From positions 1 through 5,114 of the forward strand of contig PAFO01000034.1 in the NCBI GenBank assembly GCA_002705385.1: a stretch of DNA of 5,114 nt. The letters run 5' to 3'. The notes beneath the pieces were generated by a model, which was given only the letters and a program-made list of their open reading frames with translations, was not told where the DNA came from and did no database searches. The translations under genes were made by a program, and so were the position numbers. This DNA comes from Flavobacteriaceae bacterium. Lineage in GTDB: Bacteria > Bacteroidota > Bacteroidia > Flavobacteriales > Flavobacteriaceae. Shown piece by piece: positions 1 to 5,114 of the stretch (position 1 is the stretch's first letter; the number at the start of each line of letters is the position of its first letter).

Positions 1-2091
1 TCTTCAAGTGGAATGATGGAGGTTGCCAGAAAAGGAATATTTAATCCTAGTGAATTTTATTTTGATGAAATCATATTCATTTTTATGGCAGTTATGATGA
101 CCGATATCCTTTTATTGGATTTTTTCAATACACTTGGTCTGCCCACTTCCACAACAGTATCAATTGTTTTCGAATTACTTGGAGCAGCAGTAGTAATGGC
201 GATAATTAAAATTTTTGAATCAGATCAATTAATCTCAGCTTTAGGAAATTATATTAATACTGAAAAAGCTACTCAAATCATTTTGGGTATTTTACTTTCT
301 GTATTTATTGCATTTACAATTGGTGCTATAATTCAATGGATTTCAAGAATTCTTTTCAGCTTCGAATTTGAAAAAAAATCTGTTTGGCTTAATGGCCTTT
401 TTGGTGGTATCGCACTAGCTGTAATGTTTAATTTTATTTTAATAAAAGGTATTAAAGGGACACCTTACTCCAATATGGAACTTGAGTTATTTGGTGAGCA
501 AACTATCAATAGTTTTATTGAAAATAATCTTTTGTTTGTTCAAGTTTGCAGTTTAATTTTTTGGTACATGTGCTCTTATTTGATGATTTCACTTTTAAAA
601 TGGGATATTTATAAAGTTATTATAGGAGTAGGAACTTTTGCTTTGGCTTTAGCTTTTGCAGGAAATGATTTAGTTAATTTCATAGGTGTCCCTATCGCTG
701 CTTTTCAATCTTATGAAGCATGGGTAAGCTCTGGTGTTGGAGCTGAAAATTTTGACATGGCCTTATTGAGTGAAAGGGTTCCAACTCCTACCATTTTCTT
801 ATTCATTTCAGGAATGATTATGGTTTTGACCCTTTGGTTTTCATCAAAAGCAAAAAAAGTAGTAAAAACATCTTTAGATTTATCAAACCAATACAACACA
901 GAAGAACGTTTTGAAGCAAACTTTCTATCCAGAGGTTTGGTCAGTTTTTTTATTTACATAAACGCTCAAATAAAAAAGGTAATTCCAGAACGTTATGTTT
1001 TAGCAATAGATAATTCTTTTATCAGAATTCCTTTATCTAAAAATCAGAGTATTTCAAATAGTCCTGAATTTGACAAACTAAGAGCAAGTATCAACCTAAT
1101 TGTTGCAGCTATATTAATTTCATTAGCTACATCCTTAAAACTTCCTTTGTCAACTACTTATGTGACCTTTATGGTTGCCATGGGAACTTCTTTGGCTGAT
1201 CGTGCCTGGAGTTCTGACAGTGCTGTTTATCGTGTATCTGGTGTTTTAAATGTAATTGCAGGATGGTTTTTAACTGCAATTAGTGCTTTTATAGTAGGAG
1301 GTATCATAGTATATCTTGTTTATATCGGTGGTCTTCAAGTTATTGCTATTATCATGTTTATTATTCTTTTAATTATAGGAAAGAATTATTTAGGCTATAA
1401 AAAACAAAATAAAGAGGCTATTAAAGAAGAACAAGCACTAGTTATAGAAAGCAATTCATTTAAAGGTGTTATAGATGAAACAGGGGTAATCATTGAAAAT
1501 GTGATGAAAAAGAGTTTTGTAATTTTTAGCCTTAATGTTACCGGCTTGTCTACCAACGATATCACATTACTAAAAAAAGCTTCAAAAAAATCAAAAAAAT
1601 TAGCAGATGAAGTTGAAAATTTAGATAATCGTTTGTTTTATTTTATTAGAAATTTAGAAGAAAGTTCAGTGGCCGCAAGTAATTTTTACATTGAATTACT
1701 TCAATATTTACATGATTTATCGGAAGACCTAATCTATCTTTCAAAAATTAGTTATAATCACGTCAACAACAATCATAGAAAACTAAAATTATCTCAGACT
1801 AGAGAATTAATGAATATTGAAATAAATTTAAAGAATACTTTTAAAGAAGCTAGGGAAGCATTTAAACTGAAACAAAATATTAAAGAGTTTCAAGACATAC
1901 TTATTGAAAAAAATAAAATTTTTAAATTAATTGAGGAAAAAATTTATGTTCAGATTGAAAGAACTAGAGCAGAAGAAAACAGTCCAAAGACCACGTCGCT
2001 GTATTTCAATTTTTTAATCCGTACAAAAAGTTTAATAACAAACAAATTTAAACTTGTAGATAAGTATTACTCCGTTGTAAAAAAATTATAG
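1..2091 (+). CDS. PiT-family inorganic phosphate transporter with fused C-terminal PhoU-like domain (5' truncated by window edge)
   Basis: This is an inner-membrane phosphate permease of the PiT family (PF01384), which takes up phosphate or metal-phosphate using an ion gradient. The frame is open from base 1 (reading SSSG before the first Met at 13), so that Met is internal and the N-terminal part with the first GAND-type signature lies left of the window. Numbering from the Met at 13, about ten hydrophobic segments lie within residues 19-457. LPTSTT is at 43-48, the second-half signature AGNDLVNFIGVP at 216-227, and a second LPLSTT at 377-382, showing the internal duplication of the family. 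Residues about 465-692 are soluble, charged and helical, and resemble the PhoU/DUF47 proteins that often accompany PiT as separate genes. The fusion gives an unusually long protein for PiT. The stop is TAG at 2089-2091, convergent with the MORN gene. The family call is firm. The substrate is inferred from the family, and the PhoU assignment rests on position and helical character. Confidence 0.93.
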   Translation, partial: SSSGMMEVARKGIFNPSEFYFDEIIFIFMAVMMTDILLLDFFNTLGLPTSTTVSIVFELLGAAVVMAIIKIFESDQLISALGNYINTEKATQIILGILLSVFIAFTIGAIIQWISRILFSFEFEKKSVWLNGLFGGIALAVMFNFILIKGIKGTPYSNMELELFGEQTINSFIENNLLFVQVCSLIFWYMCSYLMISLLKWDIYKVIIGVGTFALALAFAGNDLVNFIGVPIAAFQSYEAWVSSGVGAENFDMALLSERVPTPTIFLFISGMIMVLTLWFSSKAKKVVKTSLDLSNQYNTEERFEANFLSRGLVSFFIYINAQIKKVIPERYVLAIDNSFIRIPLSKNQSISNSPEFDKLRASINLIVAAILISLATSLKLPLSTTYVTFMVAMGTSLADRAWSSDSAVYRVSGVLNVIAGWFLTAISAFIVGGIIVYLVYIGGLQVIAIIMFIILLIIGKNYLGYKKQNKEAIKEEQALVIESNSFKGVIDETGVIIENVMKKSFVIFSLNVTGLSTNDITLLKKASKKSKKLADEVENLDNRLFYFIRNLEESSVAASNFYIELLQYLHDLSEDLIYLSKISYNHVNNNHRKLKLSQTRELMNIEINLKNTFKEAREAFKLKQNIKEFQDILIEKNKIFKLIEEKIYVQIERTRAEENSPKTTSLYFNFLIRTKSLITNKFKLVDKYYSVVKKL
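1405..2088 (+). other. PhoU-like cytoplasmic helical domain of the PiT protein
   Basis: After the last hydrophobic segment (ending near residue 457) the chain turns lysine- and glutamate-rich and loses all membrane segments for about 228 residues. Charged, heptad-like helices are visible, for example the stretch with KKASKKSKKLADEVENL at 521-537 and the region 596-655. In other bacteria PhoU/DUF47 proteins are encoded beside PiT or Pst genes and restrain phosphate uptake. Here the domain would be tethered to its transporter. The boundaries are approximate and the fold is inferred, not tested. Confidence 0.65.
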
Positions 2092-2107
2092 AATTATTTA
2101 AAGTAAT

Positions 2108-2479
2108 CTAATCAAAATCTTTTGAAGCAAGAACCTCTGATTTGTCCCATTGGATGGCCTTTTGAATTCTATTATTCTTGTAAGTTACTTCAATTAATAT
2201 CGCATCGTTCCAGAAAAACCATGCATCAGTCTTTTTTCCATTTTCAAAAGTACCTTCAGCTTTTTTAGTTCCATCTTGATTATAACTAGACCATATTCCG
2301 TGATTTTTTCCGTTTAGAAAATATCCTGTCTGTAAAACTTGACCGTTAGGATAAAACTCAGTATATCTAATTTTATCACCCTCGAAAACATATGTTTTAG
2401 ATTTATCATTTTCTTGTGCCGAGAGAGGCAATACTGTAAAGAGAATGATGAGTATAGTATTTTTGACCTGCACAATCAT
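2108..2479 (-). CDS. Small exported MORN/YwqK-like repeat protein, function unknown
   Basis: A 123-aa protein with an N-terminal signal peptide: a lysine at residue 6, a hydrophobic core at 8-19 (TILIILFTVLPL), and a probable signal peptidase I site after LSA at 19-21. The mature part has degenerate repeats of the form Y-x-NG-x-x-x-x-G-x-F-x-NGK-x-x-G-x-W. YPNGQVLQTGYFLNGKNHG is at about 43-61, then YNQDGTKKAEGTFENGKKTDAW at about 66-87. This pattern is typical of the YwqK/MORN_2 beta-hairpin repeat proteins common in Bacteroidota. Database labels for such proteins ('antitoxin', 'adenylyltransferase') should not be trusted: no toxin partner or nucleotidyltransferase motif is present. ATG at 2479 is chosen because it gives an intact signal peptide. 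Just upstream is a minimal ATG-TAA start-stop (2486-2481). The gene lies downstream of the porin but 165 bp away, with its own promoter-like element and 11-bp repeats. It converges with PiT, 16 bp between stops. Confidence 0.85.
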   Translation of the reverse strand: MIVQVKNTILIILFTVLPLSAQENDKSKTYVFEGDKIRYTEFYPNGQVLQTGYFLNGKNHGIWSSYNQDGTKKAEGTFENGKKTDAWFFWNDAILIEVTYKNNRIQKAIQWDKSEVLASKDFD

Positions 2480-2509
2480 CTTACATGTTTTTAGGTTTCT
2501 TAGTTAACA

Positions 2510-2517
2510 CAAATATA
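2510..2517 (-). promoter_or_regulatory. Bacteroidota-type -7 promoter element for the MORN-repeat gene
   Basis: The minus strand reads TATATTTG, a full match to the Bacteroidota -7 consensus TAnnTTTG. It lies 30 bp upstream of the ATG at 2479, giving a short leader of roughly 20-25 nt. No TTG/TTTG -33 element is visible at the usual distance (about 2535-2540). That position is instead occupied by the 11-bp repeats, which fits an activator-dependent promoter. This is a motif match only. Confidence 0.6.
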
Positions 2518-2530
2518 ACAATAAAAACAT

Positions 2531-2563
2531 ATTTACATAACATTTACATAACATTTACATAAC
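2531..2563. repeat. Three perfect 11-bp direct repeats, candidate Pho-box-like operator
   Basis: The unit ATTTACATAAC (+ strand) occurs three times without gap or mismatch at 2531-2541, 2542-2552 and 2553-2563. On the strand of the MORN gene it reads GTTATGTAAAT. The array ends 13 bp upstream of the -7 element, so it covers the -33 position. A TTTACA hexamer every 11 bp (5-bp spacers) matches the geometry of the PhoP box of Bacillus (TTWACA-type hexamers, about 5-bp spacers). The opposite strand resembles the E. coli PhoB box (TGTCAT-type core, 11-bp period). The repeat itself is certain. The regulatory reading is inference, helped by the neighbouring phosphate genes. Confidence 0.9.
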
Positions 2564-2644
2564 ATAGGGGTGTAATAAAATGATTTACAGAATGTTATAA
2601 GATGTGGAAAAGCATTTGTAAAGAGTGTTTATGATCTCTAAACT

Positions 2645-3852
2645 TTAAAAGTGAAAATCAAAACCTGTCCTAAATGAAATATTATCTTTTTGATCATTTG
2701 AATTAGTAAAACTAAGATCTGCCTGCACTTTTAATTTATGTCCCACAATATACTTTGAGATACCATAAGTAATTTGTCTTTGATCAGATAGACGAGTAAC
2801 TTCATTAAAGTCTAAGCTAGTATATCTAAGGGTCATTTCAACATTATTTTTTAACAAATAACTACCTTGAAGATTAAATGCATCACCAGCTCCAACAACA
2901 TCACCAGTTTTTGTCTTACCATCTCCTTCAAGAGCTTCTATAGTATCTGCATTTCTTTTTGCATATTCTCCAGTTAATGCAAAACCATTGTATTTTATAA
3001 CACCATCAATAAATACAGTGGTAATATCTGTTTCAAATAAACCTCCATTAAATTGAGTCATGTAGGACCCCATATTACTTCTTGTTTTAACAGCATCTTT
3101 ATTATAATCATAAGTAAAACTGAACATCGCTTTAACCGATTCCTCCCTAGCTAAATCACTTTGTGAATAATCACCATTTGATTTAAAATCTCCAAATGGA
3201 AGTAATTCAAATCGACCTGTATATTGAAGTCCCCCAATGTTTCCCTCTGTTATGTTTCTACCCTCTCCTTGGGAGATTGATAATTTTTCTCTGCTAAGCC
3301 ATTTACCTCCAAGTTTTGATTTATGTCTTAGCTGAATCCCTATATCACGATCAATATTGAATTTACTATTAAGTAATGAACGGTCTATCAATTGAAGATT
3401 ACCTGAAGATACAACACGTTCTATATTTCCTGGTAATTTTGTTTGCCCCGCCCACAACTCAAAATTTTCATAAAACTTCCATTTTATAACAGCATCTAAT
3501 ATATATCTTGGAGTATTACGATTATAAATGCTTGCACCAGAGACATCATGATTTGAAAGACCTAGTTCAATGAAGTAAGTGAGTTTTGGTGAAAATGCAA
3601 AACCATCAAATGTTAAGCGAGCTCTTCTTACCAAAAAATTATAATCAGGTGGTAAATAATCCTCTCCATCATATTCCCATTGACTTTGATATCTAGTTTG
3701 AAAACGGGGTGCAAATATTACACTAAAAGAACTATCCTTAGCTATAAAATCAATCATCCCTTTACCGAATCTTATATCACTAATCTTTTGTGCACATAAG
3801 AACGTTGAAAAAAGAAAAAAAAAAGGGGGAGATATTTTAAATAAAATCTCAT
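2645..3852 (-). CDS. OprO/OprP-type outer-membrane porin; signal-peptide region out of frame at a T10 run
   Basis: This is a predicted beta-barrel porin of the phosphate-selective OprO/OprP family (Porin_O_P type). Family-like features in the 370-residue open part (from the internal Met at 3757) are FAPRF at 15-19, VRRARLTFDG at 43-52, GQTKLPGNIERV at 104-115, and FNIDRDIGIQLRH at 133-145. Alternating polar and aromatic strands follow, and the protein ends in FDFHF, the terminal aromatic expected of a barrel assembled by BAM. Upstream of 3757 the same frame stays open to a stop at 3877-3875 and encodes FLCAQKISDIRFGKG, but has no ATG, GTG or TTG. The good start is ATG 3852-3850, which encodes MRFYLKYLPL and then hits the T10/C/T6 run one base out of frame. 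With eleven T the product would be 402 aa with cleavage after LCA (residue 21). As written, that ATG gives only a short peptide. The start lies 8 bp after the nrdA stop, and no TAnnTTTG is visible just upstream, so co-transcription with nrdA is likely. Phosphate specificity is a family-based inference. Confidence 0.85.
3808..3829 (-). repeat. Homopolymer tract C5-T10-C-T6 at the porin signal-peptide frameshift
   Basis: On the coding strand the tract reads five C (3829-3825), ten T (3824-3815), one C (3814) and six T (3813-3808). It encodes the hydrophobic core of the porin signal peptide. It is where the frame from ATG 3852 and the frame of the mature porin must meet. Adding one T or losing two restores a continuous gene. 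Runs of this length are prone to replication slippage, to transcriptional slippage, and to sequencing indels. Confidence 0.9.
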
Positions 3853-3860
3853 AAAAAATC

Positions 3861-5114
3861 TTAAGATCCGCACATTAGACAATCATCATCTTCATTGCCT
3901 TTAGCTTGAGCAATCATTTCTTTCAATTCTTGCGGACTAAGTGGCTCCACAGGTTCACTCGGTTGTGGAGCAACAGCTGCCGCGGTGGCAGGAGCTACTA
4001 CTTCGACTTTTTTTATCTCCTTATCTTTTTCAATTTCGGCTTTTGATTTTGTATCTAAAGTAAACTTAATTGCATCTACTGCGGATTTTGTTCTGAGGTA
4101 GTACATCCCTGTTTTTAGACCAGACTTCCAACCATAAAAATGCATGGAAGTTAATTTAGCCATAGTTGCTCCTTCCATAAAAAGATTTAATGATTGTGAT
4201 TGATCTATAAAATAACCACGTTGACGTGACATATCTATAATATCTTTCATACTCATTTCCCAAACAGTCCGGTAGAGCTCTTTTAAATCGTCTGGAATGC
4301 CGTCAATATTCTGAACCGATCCATTGTTACGCATCAATTCTTGTTTCATATCCTCATTCCATAAGCCTCGATCTACAAGATCTTCTAGCAAATGTTTATT
4401 GACAACTATGAACTCGCCTGAAAGTACTCTTCTTGTATAAATATTAGAAGTATAAGGCTCAAAACATTCGTTGTTCCCTAGAATCTGTGAAGTGCTTGCT
4501 GTTGGCATAGGAGCGACGAGCAGTGAATTTCTAACACCCTGTTTTTTGACTGTTTTACGAAGTTTTACCCAATCCCATCGGCCGCTGAGCTCTTCATCCT
4601 TAACCCCCCAAAGGTTGTGCTGGAATTCTCCTTTTGAAATCGGCGAACCTTTATATGTTTGATAGGGACCATCTTTTTTAGCTTCTTCAGCAGAGGCAGT
4701 AACAGCCGCAAAATATAAGGTTTCAAAAATATCTTGGTTCAACTGTTTGGCAGTATCAGAGGTAAACGGAAGTCTTAACATAATAAATACATCAGCAAGT
4801 CCCTGTACGCCCAATCCAACAGGTCGGTGTCTAAAGTTTGAATTTTCTGCTTCTTTAACAGGATAATAATTACGATCAATTACTCTGTTTAAATTTTTTG
4901 TTACACGTACAGTTACATCGAATAAAGTTTGGTGATCAAATTCCCCATCTTTAACAAACATTGGCAAAGCAATAGAGGCCAAGTTACATACAGCTATTTC
5001 GTCGGGTGATGTATATTCTAAAATCTCAGTACAGAGATTTGATGAGCGAATAGTTCCTAGATTTTTTTGGTTGGATTTTCTATTTGCTGAATCCTTATAG
5101 AGCATGTATGGGGT
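3861..5114 (-). CDS. nrdA: Class Ia ribonucleoside-diphosphate reductase large (alpha) subunit, C-terminal part (5' end beyond window)
   Basis: This subunit reduces ribonucleoside diphosphates to deoxyribonucleotides, using a thiyl radical supplied by the NrdB beta subunit. The frame is open to the window edge (TPY precedes the Met at 5105), so that Met is internal and the ATP-cone and N-terminal barrel are missing. Numbering from it: SNLCTE at 22-27 carries the active-site Asn23, Cys25 and Glu27 (N437/C439/E441 in E. coli). AVCNLAS at 38-44 has the second redox Cys40 (C462). APMPTAS is at 198-204, [17 protein letters not shown] at 216-232, and MYYLRT at 334-339 holds the radical-transfer tyrosine pair (Y730/Y731). 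The C-terminal swinging tail ends in DDDCLMCGS with a CxxC pair (409, 412) that re-reduces the active site. The APMPTAS and SGEF segments resemble the eukaryotic RRM1-like form more than the E. coli form. An Ala/Pro-rich linker at about 351-408 precedes the tail. All essential residues in view are intact. The porin follows 8 bp downstream. Confidence 0.97.
   Translation of the reverse strand, partial: TPYMLYKDSANRKSNQKNLGTIRSSNLCTEILEYTSPDEIAVCNLASIALPMFVKDGEFDHQTLFDVTVRVTKNLNRVIDRNYYPVKEAENSNFRHRPVGLGVQGLADVFIMLRLPFTSDTAKQLNQDIFETLYFAAVTASAEEAKKDGPYQTYKGSPISKGEFQHNLWGVKDEELSGRWDWVKLRKTVKKQGVRNSLLVAPMPTASTSQILGNNECFEPYTSNIYTRRVLSGEFIVVNKHLLEDLVDRGLWNEDMKQELMRNNGSVQNIDGIPDDLKELYRTVWEMSMKDIIDMSRQRGYFIDQSQSLNLFMEGATMAKLTSMHFYGWKSGLKTGMYYLRTKSAVDAIKFTLDTKSKAEIEKDKEIKKVEVVAPATAAAVAPQPSEPVEPLSPQELKEMIAQAKGNEDDDCLMCGS

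Noticed and set aside
711..899. 62-aa open frame on the minus strand inside the PiT gene.
   Set aside because: It lies entirely opposite a well-supported membrane-protein gene and has no recognisable features or start signals.
2086..2110. Bidirectional terminator between the convergent PiT and MORN genes.
   Set aside because: The 16-bp gap and nearby bases show no convincing inverted repeat with flanking T runs.
2108..2479. Antitoxin of a toxin-antitoxin pair (common label for YwqK-like proteins).
   Set aside because: The protein has an export signal and there is no adjacent toxin-like gene, so a cytoplasmic antitoxin role is not supported.
2481..2486. ATG-TAA start-stop immediately before the MORN gene start, as a regulatory mini-ORF.
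   Set aside because: A single chance occurrence in AT-rich DNA is expected. Nothing else supports it.
2645..3757. Taking the Met at 3757 as the true porin start.
   Set aside because: It would leave a porin without a signal peptide, although the same frame upstream encodes a typical signal-peptide end. The Met falls within a conserved-looking FGKGMIDF segment, so it is internal.
3815..3850. Imperfect hairpin (GAGAT...ATCTC, with an ATTTA loop) followed by C and T10 on the minus strand, resembling an intrinsic terminator for nrdA.
   Set aside because: The stem is AT-rich with a bulge, four extra C separate it from the T run, and it lies inside the porin signal-peptide coding region. Coding explains the sequence better. 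Partial attenuation cannot be excluded.
4471..4662. 63-aa open frame on the plus strand inside nrdA.
   Set aside because: It is antisense to conserved NrdA core motifs, with no family resemblance. It is a shadow frame.

Overview
The window looks like chromosomal DNA from a member of the Bacteroidota, most likely the Flavobacteriia. The base composition is very AT-rich and there are no clear Shine-Dalgarno sites. One promoter has the Bacteroidota-type TAnnTTTG -7 element. The proteins are of types common in that group: a PiT transporter with a fused PhoU-like tail, an OprO/OprP-type porin, a small YwqK/MORN-repeat secreted protein, and a class Ia ribonucleotide reductase large subunit of the form shared with eukaryotes. 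The genus cannot be named from this evidence.

Layout: on the + strand, positions 1-2091 hold the 3' part of a PiT-family phosphate transporter gene that begins left of the window. It converges, with only 16 bp between stop codons, on three minus-strand genes. Read in their own direction these are nrdA (3861-5114, 5' end beyond the right edge), a porin (2645-3852) starting 8 bp after the nrdA stop, and a small exported MORN/YwqK-repeat protein (2108-2479) with its own upstream region. There is no RNA gene, CRISPR array or insertion sequence, and no gene-free stretch longer than about 165 bp.

Two observations stand out. First, the porin frame has no usable start codon ahead of its signal peptide. 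The obvious start (ATG at 3852-3850) is out of frame by one base, and the frames join exactly at a run of ten T (coding strand, 3815-3824). Eleven T would restore a complete 402-aa porin with a clean signal peptide. This is either a slipped-strand ON/OFF switch, transcriptional slippage, or a homopolymer sequencing error. Second, the region upstream of the MORN gene carries three perfect 11-bp direct repeats (2531-2563). They sit just upstream of a -7 element that lacks a recognisable -33. The 11-bp period and TTTACA/TGTTAT core resemble the direct-repeat binding sites of PhoB/PhoP-family regulators.

Taken together, the PiT transporter, the OprO/OprP-like porin and the Pho-box-like repeats suggest a phosphate-acquisition neighbourhood: passage through the outer membrane by the porin, inner-membrane uptake by PiT, and an envelope protein of unknown role that may respond to phosphate. 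NrdA appears to be a housekeeping neighbour with close 3' linkage to the porin. The regulatory links are inference from sequence and gene context.
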